A stretch of DNA of 64,000 nucleotides from an uncultured Lachnospiraceae bacterium (GTDB lineage Bacteria > Bacillota > Clostridia > Lachnospirales > Lachnospiraceae): the NCBI GenBank assembly GCA_951800685.1, contig CATOJY010000008.1:48083-112082 (forward strand). Direction: 5' to 3'. Shown piece after piece: positions 34,168 through 44,079 of this stretch. The notes under the pieces are model-generated. The model saw only the letters and a program-made list of their open reading frames with translations, did not search any database and had not been told where the DNA came from. Each line of letters opens with the position of its first letter. Positions within the stretch are counted from its first letter, which is position 1. A program made the translations under genes and the position numbers.

Positions 34168-36735
34168 CTACTCAATGTACATGTATCTTTTCAGAAGCAT
34201 AATCAATTCATCGACGTTGACTGGTTTCGCTGTGTGTGCATTCATGCCGCTGTCTAGGCAGCGCTGTATATCTTCCGAGAAAGCGTCCGCTGTCATGGCA
34301 ATAATCGGAATTGTCTGCGCACCTGGTTTCTTTGAAGCCCTGATTGCCTGTGTAGCTTCATAGCCAGTCATAATCGGCATACGAACATCCATCAGTATTG
34401 CATCATAATAATTGACATCCGCCTTTTCAAACATCTCTGTACAGATCTGCCCATTCTCTGCCCATTCCAGTTCTAAACCAAAATCCGTCAAAAGTTCGTG
34501 CAGAACTTCCCAATTCAGATTATTATCTTCTGCTACCAAAATACGGTGCCCTGTCAAGTCCACATTCTTTTTTTCTTCAATTTGGAGATCTGCTTCCTGA
34601 ACCATGTACTTCTGCAGCCCGTAGAAAAGTGTCGACTTAAACAAAGGCTTCGCAATAAAACCATTGATACCGGCCGCCCTTGCTTCATTCTCAAACTCAC
34701 TCCAATCATAGGCCGAAATCAGCAGAATCGGAATATCGTCTCCAAGCCTGCGCCGTATCTCCCTGCTGATCTGAACGCCATCCATTCCCGGCAGCTTCCA
34801 GTCCAGAAGAATGATCTGGTAATCATCCCGTCTCTCATGATGCTCCACTACAAGTTTTAAGGCTTTCTCTCCACTGAGGGTCCAATCTGCCGTAATTCCA
34901 ATAGAATCGAGTGCATCCACCACTGTGCGGCACAGCGTCTCATCGTCATCCACCACAAGCATCTTCCATGCCGGAAGGATCATGTCCACTTCCTTCACAG
35001 TCGCCTTTTCCAGATCGATTATCACATGGAATTCAGATCCTTTCCCTAGCTCACTCTCTACACCAATGCTGCCTTCCATAGCATTAACAATATATTTGGT
35101 GATCGCCATGCCCAACCCGGCGCCTTCCGTTTTGTGTACTCTCCGGTTATCCGCCCTCGAATAAGAGTCAAAGATCTTCGCAGTAAACTCCGGTGTCATG
35201 CCCATACCGTTGTCCTTTACCAGAATATGCGTCCGAACATAGTCCTCTCCTTTGGGAGATTCCTCCTGATACAGTGACAATCGTATAGACCCATCTTCAT
35301 GTGTATATTTGACGGAATTAGATAACAGATTTAAAAGCATCTGGTTCAGACGCACACTATCACAGTACACGTCTTCGGAAATGATGCTGTCAATATGCAC
35401 CTCAAAATTCTGGTGCTTCGCTTTCACCTGTGGCTGAACAATCCCCACAAGACCTTCCATTACTTCCCGCAGGGACACCATGTCGATCGTCAGTGTCATC
35501 TTACCACTCTCGATCTTAGACATATCCAGCACATCATTGATCAATCCCAACAGATGCTTACCAGACAGTGCGATCTTCTTTAAGCAGTTCTGCACCTGAT
35601 CCTTATCATCCACATGAGCAATCGCAATCGCTGTCATACCTACGATAGCATTCATAGGTGTACGGATATCATGGCTCATATTGGATAGGAACTCGCTCTT
35701 TGCCTTAGTTGCTTCTTCAGCTGCCTGACGTGCCTCGTTCAGCTCACGGATCTGCTGTTTGCTCATCTTGAAATACATAAAGAAGAGTGCCAGCAAAAAC
35801 AGAAGAATAGAACCACAAGCCAGCAGCGTTGCCGCTGTTCTCTCCGCATTCAGTGCTTCTACGGCTTCATTCAGAACGCCAAACGGCAGCACTATGACTA
35901 GATTCCATTCAGAATTCGGCAGGCTCACTGTGATTACCTGTTGTCTGCCTCCACCGAACTCCAGAATGGCAACATAACTCCTGCCCTCTTTCATAGCATC
36001 AATCAAGTCTACAATATACTGCTCAATCTCTTCCTCTTCTCTCATATAGGTCGCGCGAAGATAGCTGAAATAATCCTCATATGCTATACTTTCATCCCGT
36101 ATGATAAACGTACCATCCGTTCGTATGATGTGAGCATACATCTCTATGTCTTCTTTTTCCAGAGAAAGCTCCGCATTGATCTCTTCTGCCGGAATCGACA
36201 TAACAATGGCAATACTCTCTTCTCCGCTGCTCATCGGGTATTCCGCATCCACTCCGAATAAGACTACCTGCTCTCCGGAAGTATTCACAGCCACTGCTAC
36301 TTTCTTCTCTCCTTCACGAAGAGATTTCATGAATGGTTCTGGATCGATTAATGTCGCTTCCTCTCCATATAACGTTTCGAATTCACCGTCCTCGGAACAC
36401 AGCGCCAACGATGCAAAATCTCTGACCTCCGTCCTGTAGATCAACTCGTCATAGGTTTTCTGCACATTCTCCTCGTCTGAAGGAACCACAGATGCCACTG
36501 CTTCCGCCTGCTTCAACCGCAGATTTACTATGGTCTCAAAGTGCTTACAGATCCTTTCTCCCATGCTTGTCATATACATATTTCCCAGTTCATCTATCGT
36601 CCTCTCACTCTGACGACTCATATAGGTGCCCAGGAAAACAAACACCGTCACACTGAAGAAAATAAGTAAAACGAAACCGCCCAGAACGAATTTCGTTGTT
36701 TCTGTATTAATATGGCCTTTTCCCCTTTTGTCCAT
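34168..36735 (-). CDS. Hybrid sensor histidine kinase with two receiver domains
   Basis: This 855-residue membrane kinase has, in order: a first membrane span (VLGGFVLLIFFSVTVFVFLG, about 17-36); an extracellular sensor of about 260 residues with a Cache-like pattern; a second span (LLACGSILLFLLALFFMYF, about 305); the dimerisation/phosphoacceptor segment FLSNMSHDIRTPMNAIVG; an HATPase domain with NLLSNSVKYTHEDG and GAGLGMAITK; receiver 1 (MLVVDDDETLC, LLDWKLPGMDG); and receiver 2 (ILVAEDNNLN, ILMDVRMPIMTG). There is no HPt domain and no separate response regulator nearby, so the output partner is elsewhere or the kinase signals through its receivers. The ligand is unknown. The gene stands alone between terminators. 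Confidence 0.95.
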   Translation of the reverse strand: MDKRGKGHINTETTKFVLGGFVLLIFFSVTVFVFLGTYMSRQSERTIDELGNMYMTSMGERICKHFETIVNLRLKQAEAVASVVPSDEENVQKTYDELIYRTEVRDFASLALCSEDGEFETLYGEEATLIDPEPFMKSLREGEKKVAVAVNTSGEQVVLFGVDAEYPMSSGEESIAIVMSIPAEEINAELSLEKEDIEMYAHIIRTDGTFIIRDESIAYEDYFSYLRATYMREEEEIEQYIVDLIDAMKEGRSYVAILEFGGGRQQVITVSLPNSEWNLVIVLPFGVLNEAVEALNAERTAATLLACGSILLFLLALFFMYFKMSKQQIRELNEARQAAEEATKAKSEFLSNMSHDIRTPMNAIVGMTAIAIAHVDDKDQVQNCLKKIALSGKHLLGLINDVLDMSKIESGKMTLTIDMVSLREVMEGLVGIVQPQVKAKHQNFEVHIDSIISEDVYCDSVRLNQMLLNLLSNSVKYTHEDGSIRLSLYQEESPKGEDYVRTHILVKDNGMGMTPEFTAKIFDSYSRADNRRVHKTEGAGLGMAITKYIVNAMEGSIGVESELGKGSEFHVIIDLEKATVKEVDMILPAWKMLVVDDDETLCRTVVDALDSIGITADWTLSGEKALKLVVEHHERRDDYQIILLDWKLPGMDGVQISREIRRRLGDDIPILLISAYDWSEFENEARAAGINGFIAKPLFKSTLFYGLQKYMVQEADLQIEEKKNVDLTGHRILVAEDNNLNWEVLHELLTDFGLELEWAENGQICTEMFEKADVNYYDAILMDVRMPIMTGYEATQAIRASKKPGAQTIPIIAMTADAFSEDIQRCLDSGMNAHTAKPVNVDELIMLLKRYMYIE

Positions 36736-36915
36736 CAGTGAATTCCTTCCATAAAAAAGCTATGCAATATATTATATAAATATAGCACATAGTCCTCGAT
36801 AAGCGCAAGACGTTTCAGGCATTTTGGCCCTTCGTCATAGATGGAAACCCCACCGCTGCCCAAACAACGCCACATCTTTACTGTACCGTCTGTACCAAAA
36901 ATAGTTTCTGACGTT

Positions 36916-37215
36916 TTACGCCGGATCCCATTGACATTTTTTCATGTCTACACAACCGTTCTCCTTGAAAATTACGCCTTCTGTTTGTAACAGGCTTTTC
37001 TGTTCCGTAAAATGAGGCGCCGGTCTTCCTGCATGATTCACCACTCTATGACACGGATAGTCTCCATAATATTCCGCCATGCCAAGTACCTTTCCCACCA
37101 GTCTTGCATTCTTATCCTTCCCAATCAGTTCTGCAATCTGGCCATAAGACGCAACCTTCCCCTCTGGAATCTCTTCGACAACAGACAAAATCTCATAAAC
37201 CAGCCCATCGTTCAT
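36916..37215 (-). CDS. MGMT-like DNA-binding-domain protein with PCHRV motif
   Basis: The protein has about 99 residues; the ATG at 37215 is preferred because AAGGA lies about 10 bases upstream and homology starts there. It corresponds to the C-terminal half of O6-methylguanine-DNA methyltransferase alone: GKVASYGQIAELIG (winged-helix start), ARLVGKVLG with the arginine finger, and YPCHRVVNHAG. Alkyltransferase-like (ATL) proteins of this size usually have Trp in place of the acceptor Cys, but here Cys is present. It may therefore transfer alkyl groups or serve as a damage sensor. It is the last gene after the ABC transporter, with a gap of about 60 bases, but functionally unrelated to nickel. 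Confidence 0.85.
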   Translation of the reverse strand: MNDGLVYEILSVVEEIPEGKVASYGQIAELIGKDKNARLVGKVLGMAEYYGDYPCHRVVNHAGRPAPHFTEQKSLLQTEGVIFKENGCVDMKKCQWDPA

Positions 37216-37275
37216 CTTTGTTCTTTCCTTCATGCTCCCACATCCTGCCATCACAAATTCTTTCCCCCACCGCCG

Positions 37276-38163
37276 CTAACATAGATAACTCTCCCTCCGG
37301 TTCATCTTTTCCCTCAGATAATTCCCCAGAACGGTAATACACCAAAGCGTTACTATCAGGAAAAGACCTGGAATCAGAATGATCCACCAGGTGTTTGCTA
37401 ACAAGGCATTCTCCGCCAGTGAGAGCATACTTCCCCATGTGATTTCCTCCACAGGAAGACCGATTCCCATAAAGCTCAAAGTGGATTCCGCCACGATTGC
37501 ACTTCTAATGTTCATGACCACCATAAACATAATAGAAGATATAAAATTAGGAGTCAAATGCTTCCACAGTATATGAAAGAAATCCCCACCCATACATTTG
37601 GAAGCGATTACATATTCACTGTGCCTGATCTGCCGCACCTCACTTCTGATCACCTTGGCAATACTCATCCATCCGGTAATTCCCAGAACTACAGAAACAC
37701 TTAATACATTCGCCTGCCCCAAAACGGCCTGGAGCAGAATAACGACTAAGATCCCTGGCACACTGAGCAGAATATCTGTCAGACGCATCACCAGTATATC
37801 TATCCATGCAGGTGCACAGCCACTCACTGCTCCAATCAGAATCGCCAGGACAGTAGAGAGCAACGTTGACGCAAACCCGATGAACAAGGAAAGTCTGCCT
37901 CCATACCAAATCATGGAATAGATATCCCGTCCCATCGCATCTGTCCCAAACGGGAATTCTCTGCACGGCGGCACACTGTAGTTTTGCAGATCCAGATAAG
38001 CTGGATCTTTCGTCATAAGCAGTTCACACCCAAAACAGCCAGAAACGATCAAGAAAAGGATTGCAGCAGCAACCACAGGACCAATATGATACGTTTTCTT
38101 CTGTCCCAGGCTTTCTGTCTGCTCCATCTGCCGGATGCCGACAATCTCAAATTTATTCTCCAC
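37276..38163 (-). CDS. Opp/Nik-type ABC transporter permease (second subunit)
   Basis: This 295-residue permease of the DppC/OppC/NikC family starts at a GTG with a strong GGAGG five bases upstream, overlapping the previous permease by 11 bases. The N-terminal span VVAAAILFLIVSGCFGCELL is followed by FGTDAMGRDIYSMIWYG, the classic motif of this family. ECASKxMG-type docking is seen as EYVIASKCMGGDFFHILWKH. It forms the channel with the permease encoded upstream. Since the operon begins with larE-larB-larC, nickel (free or chelated) is the likely cargo; peptides cannot be excluded. Confidence 0.92.
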   Translation of the reverse strand: MENKFEIVGIRQMEQTESLGQKKTYHIGPVVAAAILFLIVSGCFGCELLMTKDPAYLDLQNYSVPPCREFPFGTDAMGRDIYSMIWYGGRLSLFIGFASTLLSTVLAILIGAVSGCAPAWIDILVMRLTDILLSVPGILVVILLQAVLGQANVLSVSVVLGITGWMSIAKVIRSEVRQIRHSEYVIASKCMGGDFFHILWKHLTPNFISSIMFMVVMNIRSAIVAESTLSFMGIGLPVEEITWGSMLSLAENALLANTWWIILIPGLFLIVTLWCITVLGNYLREKMNRRESYLC

Positions 38164-39172
38164 CGTTTCCTCCTGTCCAGCTACTTCTTCTTATACGCGG
38201 ATCTATCGCCTCATTGATCATCTGCGCTGCCAGATTACACACAATAACCGTAATCCCTGTAATCATACATAACAGCATCAGCAGATTGTAATCCTTATAT
38301 CTGGCACTTTCATAGACTAATGTTCCCAACCCCGGATAAGAAAAGACCGTCTCGATAATATACGTTCCTCCCAGAATATGTGGTACCGAGACCGCCATGA
38401 TGCTTAAGTAAGAAGGGATCGCATTGCGCAGACAATGCCGGAACATAATACTACGCTTTGTCAGACCTTTGGCCTTCGCAAACAGCACATAATCGGCCCT
38501 CATTTCTTCCAGAATCCGGTTGCGGATCATATAGGCGTAGTACCACAGGTGTCCCATCACCACCACAATCATAGGCAGAATCAAGTGTCTGGCACGATCT
38601 CCAAAACCTCCTGCTCCGCCGGCAGAGTAGGCACCGCTGCTTGGCAGCCATTTCAGATTGACAGCAAAAACAAGAATCAACAGTAAAGACAGCCAAAATT
38701 CAGGAATACAACTGCTGACCGTACCGGCTGTACAGATCACCTTGTCGATCAGCCTCCCTTCCTGCCATGCACATAACATCCCCAAAAGCAGCGCCAGACA
38801 GAAAACCAACAAAAACCCGATGCCGCCCAGAAGAAACGTATTGCCGGCACGCTCCCCGATCACCTGTCCCACATCTCTCTTATACTTATAAGAAATTCCA
38901 AAATCCCCACGCAGTGCCCCCTCAAGCCACCGGATATACTGCACCGCAACAGAATCCCTTAAACCCAGTTTTTCTTCCGCCCACTTCCGTTCCTCCGGCC
39001 CCATCTTCTCTACCCGGTCGCCATAATAAGAAAGAAGCGGGTCGCCCGGCGCCAGACGGGAAATATAGAAAACCAGCACAGATAGAAAAAGGAGACTGCC
39101 AACAAACAGCAACAGCTTTTTTCCACAACCAATCCATTTATCAGACCTTGCTTGTCTCATTTTATCACTCAT
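38153..39172 (-). CDS. Opp/Nik-type ABC transporter permease (first subunit)
   Basis: This DppB/OppB/NikB-family permease has about 339 residues, with ATG 39172 preferred over a TTG at 39178. The first span LLLFVGSLLFLSVLVFYISR leads into LAPGDPLLSYYGD, the conserved periplasmic motif. The cytoplasmic docking region has DYVLFAKAKGLTKRSIMFRH, and GGTYIIETVFSYPGLGTL is typical of the family. It forms a heterodimer with the next permease. It lies about 48 bases after the ATPase gene. Confidence 0.92.
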   Translation of the reverse strand: MSDKMRQARSDKWIGCGKKLLLFVGSLLFLSVLVFYISRLAPGDPLLSYYGDRVEKMGPEERKWAEEKLGLRDSVAVQYIRWLEGALRGDFGISYKYKRDVGQVIGERAGNTFLLGGIGFLLVFCLALLLGMLCAWQEGRLIDKVICTAGTVSSCIPEFWLSLLLILVFAVNLKWLPSSGAYSAGGAGGFGDRARHLILPMIVVVMGHLWYYAYMIRNRILEEMRADYVLFAKAKGLTKRSIMFRHCLRNAIPSYLSIMAVSVPHILGGTYIIETVFSYPGLGTLVYESARYKDYNLLMLLCMITGITVIVCNLAAQMINEAIDPRIRRSSWTGGNGGE

Positions 39173-39220
39173 TTCCAATTATCTTTCCACGTATATAACA
39201 CCATCCTATTCTCCCAGCCA

Positions 39221-41125
39221 TCAGACGCCGCCCTTAAAAGGAGACGGCAGAGCCGACAGAAGCGTCTTCGTATAAGGGTGCTGGGGATTAGCAAAAACCT
39301 CCCGTGTCTTCCCCACTTCTACCAGCTTTCCTTGATACAAGACTCCTACACGATCGCACAGAAACTCTATCATGCCAAGATCGTGCGCGATAAAGAGGAA
39401 GGAAAATCCATGCTCTCTTTGAAGATGCCGGAACAGATTCACGATTTGTGCCTGAATGGACACATCCAACGACGCAACAGGTTCGTCCGCTACCAACAGT
39501 TCCGGTTCCATAGTCAGTGCTCTGGCAATGGCCACACGCTGCCTTTGTCCGCCGGACAGCTCTGTCGGATAACGGTCCAGATACGACGGATCCAGACCGA
39601 CATAATGCATCTGAAATTCTGCTTCTGCCCGCAGGGAACCTCTTGGCGGCATGATCTGCCAGATCCGCAGCGGTTCTGTAATGATATCGCACACTTTCAT
39701 GCGTTGATTCAGACTGGAACTGGAATCCTGAAAGATGATCTGTCGTGTTGTATGGAACAGTTTCCTATGCCGCCGGAACAATTTAGGATCACAAGTATCA
39801 ATTCCTTTATAGAAAATCCCGCCGGCTGGCCGGTAAATATTCATAATGCACCGGGCTATCGTCGATTTCCCGGAACCAGATTCTCCGACCAGGCCGAAGA
39901 TCTCACCCCTTTTGATCTGAAAAGAGACATCGTCCACTGCTTTAATCATCTTCTTTTTCGTCAATGGAAATTGGTGTGTGATATGCCGGACATCCAATAG
40001 AACTTCCTGGCTGCTTCCTCTGCTTTCTCCGCCCTCTTCCCATTCCAGGCTTTTTGTTCTGGCCCTGCCGCCTGTTTTCCCGCCAGTCTCTTTTGTCCCA
40101 CAAAAGACTCTCCCCGTATAAGGCGGCAGAATGACCGGCGGCACGACCTTCGGTGCGCGCTCATCCAAAAGCCACGTAGCGGCAGAATGGGTATCGCTGA
40201 CACGGTACATTGGCGGCTGCTCCTCGTAATCCACCGCCAATGCATGGACATTGCGTCCGGCGAAGGCATCCCCAGCCGGCGGATCTACCAACGTCGGCGG
40301 CATCCCCGGAATGACACACAAAGCAGCCTTTCCTCTGGCAAAGACCGGAAGCGCCTGCATAAGCCCCCACGTATAAGGATGTTTGGGATCATGGAAAATC
40401 TCTTCCGTCATACCGATCTCGACGATCTTACCGGCATACATGACTGCCATACGGTCTGCCGCCTCAGCCGCCACACTAAGGTCATGGGTCACCAGAACCA
40501 TTGCCGTCCCACGATTCTTCTGAATCTTGCGAAGCAGACGCAAGATCTGTGCCTGTATTGTCACATCCAGCGCTGTCGTCGGCTCATCCGCAAACAGGAT
40601 CGCCGGATTAGCTGCAAGTGCGACCGCCAGCACACTGCGTTGCCGCATGCCGCCTGAAAAATGCCAGGGATAGAGTTTGCTGCGTTCCTCTGGCTGGTCG
40701 ATCTCCACTAAGCGCATCAGCTCCAACACTCTGTCTTGCAGCGCCGTTCTGCTAATCCCTGGCTCATGCACTTTAACAGCCTCCGCAATCTGTCTTCCGA
40801 CAGGCATTGTCGGATTTAAGGAAGTCATCGGATCCTGTAAGACCATGGAAAACAGCCTGCCCCGCAGTCTATGCATTTCCCGTTCCCGATAGCCTGCAAT
40901 ATCCACACCGTTTATGCAAATGCCGCCAGACTTGATCCTGGCAGAGGCCGGTAAAAGTTTCATGATGCTTTTGCACAGAGCGCTTTTCCCACAACCGGAC
41001 TCCCCGACAATCGCCAGCACTTCCCCTGGACGCAGCGTAAAACTGACATCCCGGACAGCCTGCACTTCTCCTTGCGGCGTGTAGAAACTGACTGACAGAT
41101 TTTTCACTTCCAGTAACTCCGACAT
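39221..41125 (-). CDS. Fused double ATPase of an Opp/Nik-type ABC transporter
   Basis: In this 634-residue protein the two ATPases (DppD-like and DppF-like), usually separate, are joined. The first half has GESGCGKSALCK (Walker A), FSGGMRQRSVLAVAL (signature) and ILFADEPTTALD (Walker B). The second half has GESGSGKSTIARCI, LSGGQRQRVAIARAL and LLVADEPVASLD. Each half ends with the Pro/Cys-poor oligopeptide-type tail (HPYTWGLMQALP and HPYTKTLLSALP). A linker rich in Gly, Arg and Lys lies around residues 330-370. It powers the permeases encoded downstream. Its ORF starts about 105 bases after the binding-protein gene. Confidence 0.93.
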   Translation of the reverse strand: MSELLEVKNLSVSFYTPQGEVQAVRDVSFTLRPGEVLAIVGESGCGKSALCKSIMKLLPASARIKSGGICINGVDIAGYREREMHRLRGRLFSMVLQDPMTSLNPTMPVGRQIAEAVKVHEPGISRTALQDRVLELMRLVEIDQPEERSKLYPWHFSGGMRQRSVLAVALAANPAILFADEPTTALDVTIQAQILRLLRKIQKNRGTAMVLVTHDLSVAAEAADRMAVMYAGKIVEIGMTEEIFHDPKHPYTWGLMQALPVFARGKAALCVIPGMPPTLVDPPAGDAFAGRNVHALAVDYEEQPPMYRVSDTHSAATWLLDERAPKVVPPVILPPYTGRVFCGTKETGGKTGGRARTKSLEWEEGGESRGSSQEVLLDVRHITHQFPLTKKKMIKAVDDVSFQIKRGEIFGLVGESGSGKSTIARCIMNIYRPAGGIFYKGIDTCDPKLFRRHRKLFHTTRQIIFQDSSSSLNQRMKVCDIITEPLRIWQIMPPRGSLRAEAEFQMHYVGLDPSYLDRYPTELSGGQRQRVAIARALTMEPELLVADEPVASLDVSIQAQIVNLFRHLQREHGFSFLFIAHDLGMIEFLCDRVGVLYQGKLVEVGKTREVFANPQHPYTKTLLSALPSPFKGGV

Positions 41126-41230
41126 GATTCCCTAGTTCCTCCCTGCACTTCCCGTCCCTGTGCAATGCATTCTATACGATGCCAGCGTAGATTGGCTGCT
41201 TCTGACATTCCCCACATGTGAACCTCTCGC

Positions 41231-42847
41231 TCACTCTATCCCTTTCCCTTCATTCTGCATCGTCCACTCTGCCACATTCCAGAAAATGCCCACGCCATGA
41301 TGCCCCATGACCGTATCTGTACAAATACCCTGAATTGCACTATCCGCCACATAATTGGCATCCACATAGCAGAGAAAGGCAAAGGCCGGATCCTCCGCCA
41401 ACGCCATCTGAAACCCATCATACGCCTCTGCACGGACTGCCGGATCATCAGACTGTCTTGCCTCCGTCAGATACCGGTCAACATCCGCATTGGAATAGCC
41501 ACTATAATTAGCCCCCTTGTCAGTACCAAACACCTTATAAGTATGATCGTCGGCATCAAAAGGGCTGCCCCAGCCGATCAGATAGGCCATCTGTCCCTCC
41601 CAGTCCACCTGTGTAGGAATCTCTACGGAGCAATCGATCCCAACTTCCCGCAGCTGTTGTGCTGCGGCCTGTGCAATATCAATGCGTACCTGGTCCCCAG
41701 CGCCCACACTAAGCACAAAACCGATTTTCTGGCCATCTCTTACATAGAAGCCGTCTACACCCATCTGGCATCCCGCCGCTTCCAGAATTTCTCTGGCCCT
41801 ATCTGGAGCATAATCATAATGCTCCACATTCTCGTTATCATAAATATTTCTCTGCAAGGGGCCATAAGCAGGCACCCCCTGCCCCAACAGCACGGCATCC
41901 ACGATTGCCTGCCGGTTGACGGCGCAGCAGACAGCCGGTATGATATCCTTATTCTGTATCCAATAGGCATTCTGGAAGTTGAACAGAATCCCCCGGTAAT
42001 CGGACGTTTTCATATCATAGCAGGTATACTCCTCACTGTCTGCAAAGGTGGCCGCATCCCTCGGCGTCAGCAGTGCCAAATCCAGCTCTCCTGCTTTCAT
42101 CTGCAATGCCTTGGCGTTATCATCCGTGACAATTTTAAAGACAATTCTGTCAATATTTGGTCTTCCCTTGAAGTAAGTCTTGTTTGCGGCCAGCGTAATC
42201 GCCTGTCCTACATCCCAGCTTTCCAGTCTGTAAGGCCCGGTACCTACGGGATGCCGGAAAAAGTCGGATGTCTGTATATCCTCATTAGCCAACAGATGTT
42301 CTGGCAAAACCGCCATCGTCATATAATCCAGAAAAGCTACGTTAGGCGCTGCCAGCTGAAAAGAGATGGTATGCTCATCCAATACGCTGATCGCTTCAAC
42401 ATCTTCGTAATCAGCTGCATTCTCCGATCCATTTTCGGGATCCATAATAGCCTCTATGGTGAATTTCACATCTTCTGCAGTAAATGCCTCTCCATCATGC
42501 CACACTACTCCCTCTTCCAGGTAGAACGTATATGTACAGGCCTTCTCGTCAAACTCCCAGCTCTTGGCAAGATCCGGAACGACCTCGTTATCACCGTTGT
42601 GCGCTGTAAGCCCGTTAAACAACAGGAGATTGATCTCTCCGTGCTCATCCATAGCCGGATTGATCCTGGTATAGTCACCGCTGCCGTAAACAAGTGTCGT
42701 CTCTTCACCCTCCCGGAGTGCATCCTTCTCCTCTCTGCCTCCCGTCAGTACGGCATCTAGCTCTCCATCCATCTGGCGGCCGGCGCCACAAGCGGACAGG
42801 AAACAACACGCTGTGAAAACAATAATCATAGAGTAGAATTTCCTCAT
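41231..42847 (-). CDS. Substrate-binding lipoprotein of an Opp/Nik-type ABC transporter
   Basis: This 538-residue family 5 extracellular solute-binding protein has a lipoprotein signal peptide: MRKFYSMIIVFTACCFLSAC, with lipobox LSAC at about residue 20. The body contains LLLFNGLTAHNGDNEVVPDL, VKFTIEAIMDP and HPVGTGPYRLESW, typical of DppA/NikA-type proteins. Its ATG overlaps the larC stop as ATGA, so binding protein and LarC are translationally coupled. This supports nickel or a nickel chelate as ligand. Specific nickel-binding residues cannot be identified by eye. Confidence 0.92.
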   Translation of the reverse strand: MRKFYSMIIVFTACCFLSACGAGRQMDGELDAVLTGGREEKDALREGEETTLVYGSGDYTRINPAMDEHGEINLLLFNGLTAHNGDNEVVPDLAKSWEFDEKACTYTFYLEEGVVWHDGEAFTAEDVKFTIEAIMDPENGSENAADYEDVEAISVLDEHTISFQLAAPNVAFLDYMTMAVLPEHLLANEDIQTSDFFRHPVGTGPYRLESWDVGQAITLAANKTYFKGRPNIDRIVFKIVTDDNAKALQMKAGELDLALLTPRDAATFADSEEYTCYDMKTSDYRGILFNFQNAYWIQNKDIIPAVCCAVNRQAIVDAVLLGQGVPAYGPLQRNIYDNENVEHYDYAPDRAREILEAAGCQMGVDGFYVRDGQKIGFVLSVGAGDQVRIDIAQAAAQQLREVGIDCSVEIPTQVDWEGQMAYLIGWGSPFDADDHTYKVFGTDKGANYSGYSNADVDRYLTEARQSDDPAVRAEAYDGFQMALAEDPAFAFLCYVDANYVADSAIQGICTDTVMGHHGVGIFWNVAEWTMQNEGKGIE

Positions 42848-44064
42848 ACATCCTTCTCCTTCTGCAGCCGGCAGAGAACCTTCCCCACAGAAATACCGTT
42901 CTCTCTCGCCGCACAGGCAAGATCCTCATACTCATATTTCTGTCTCGTAATTCCATAACCCGTCGAGGTTTTTCTTCTGATATCGCCATATGGAGTCTGC
43001 AGCGTTTCTATGGACCGTTCAAGGGTATATCGTTTATATTCCTTTTCCCGAATACCGATCGTGGTCGTGTGGTCAAAGATCAATTCTACCATTCTGCCCT
43101 TATCCTCCGGGCGGCACATCACGCTAAACAACGTTCCTGGGCGGGATTTTTTCATACCTACTGGCATCGTATATACTTCCAAAGCCCCAGCGTCAAACAA
43201 GGTATCCATAGCAAATCCTATGGCCTCCCCGGTCATATCATCTACATTGCAGCTCAGCTCCGTAATAACATCCCCGGCGCTCCTAGTCTCCCCAAGCATT
43301 GCGCGGACACAGTTCGCGGCCGGAAAATCCTTCTTACCCATACCATAGCCAATGGCACTCGTTCTCATAACGGGCATACTTCCAAAATCCGTCACAAAAT
43401 GTTTCAGCAATGCCGCCCCTGTCGGCGTGCACAGTTCTCCCTGGATCTCACCCCCATAGATCGGCACATCCCGCAAAATATATGCCGTAGCCGGCGCTGG
43501 CACCGGCAGGATGCCGTGGGCACATTTCACCTGCCCGCTTCCTACATGAACAGGAGATGCCGTCACCTGATCCGGCGCGATCTTCTCCATCAGCAGGCAG
43601 ACCGCCGCCACATCAGCGACTGCATCCATGGTTCCTACCTCATGAAAATGGATCTCCGTAACGGGAACCCCATGCGCATGGCTCTCCGCCTCAGCGATCA
43701 GACCATAGACTGCAAGAATATCTTCCTTCACCCTGTCTGTCACGGAAAGATGGTGGACAATATGTTCAATATCACACATTCCACTGTGATGATGGTGATG
43801 CTCGTGGTGGTGATGGTGATGTTCATGCACATGCGCCACCTCGTTCATCTCCTCCCCTTCCTCCATGCCATGGACTTTTACCGTGACATGAGTGCCTATA
43901 ATCCCACATTTGTTTACTTTCTCCTTGTCGACGGTAACCCCAGGAATTCCAAGCGCATTCAACTGTGCAATAAATTCTTCCTGGTCGGGAAGCAATTCTA
44001 ACAGTGCTGCCGTCAGCATATCTCCCGCCGCGCCCATACTACAATCCAAATATAAAGTTTTCAT
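42844..44064 (-). CDS. larC: Nickel-pincer cofactor biosynthesis protein LarC
   Basis: This 406-residue CTP-dependent nickel insertase performs the last step of nickel-pincer nucleotide synthesis. It begins LYLDCSMGAAGDMLTAALLE, the family signature, and has EIHFHEVGTMDAVADV and LSCNVDDMTGEAIGFAMDTL. Residues about 80-108 form a histidine-rich stretch (HEHHHHHHEHHHHH) likely to hold nickel. Lactobacillus plantarum larC needs a programmed frameshift; here the gene is one uninterrupted frame of full length. A perfect GGAGG lies six bases upstream. It follows larB by 15 bases and overlaps the transporter binding-protein gene. Confidence 0.95.
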   Translation of the reverse strand: MKTLYLDCSMGAAGDMLTAALLELLPDQEEFIAQLNALGIPGVTVDKEKVNKCGIIGTHVTVKVHGMEEGEEMNEVAHVHEHHHHHHEHHHHHSGMCDIEHIVHHLSVTDRVKEDILAVYGLIAEAESHAHGVPVTEIHFHEVGTMDAVADVAAVCLLMEKIAPDQVTASPVHVGSGQVKCAHGILPVPAPATAYILRDVPIYGGEIQGELCTPTGAALLKHFVTDFGSMPVMRTSAIGYGMGKKDFPAANCVRAMLGETRSAGDVITELSCNVDDMTGEAIGFAMDTLFDAGALEVYTMPVGMKKSRPGTLFSVMCRPEDKGRMVELIFDHTTTIGIREKEYKRYTLERSIETLQTPYGDIRRKTSTGYGITRQKYEYEDLACAARENGISVGKVLCRLQKEKDV

Positions 44065-44079
44065 TCTGCACCTCCTGCA

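Noticed and set aside
41297..42760. 487-codon plus-strand frame opposite the ABC binding-protein gene
   Set aside because: It is an antisense shadow of a clear family 5 solute-binding protein; its translation is rich in Cys, His and Arg with no domain.
43069..44001. 310-codon plus-strand frame opposite larC
   Set aside because: Shadow frame; larC on the minus strand is unambiguous, and the translation here has no family features.
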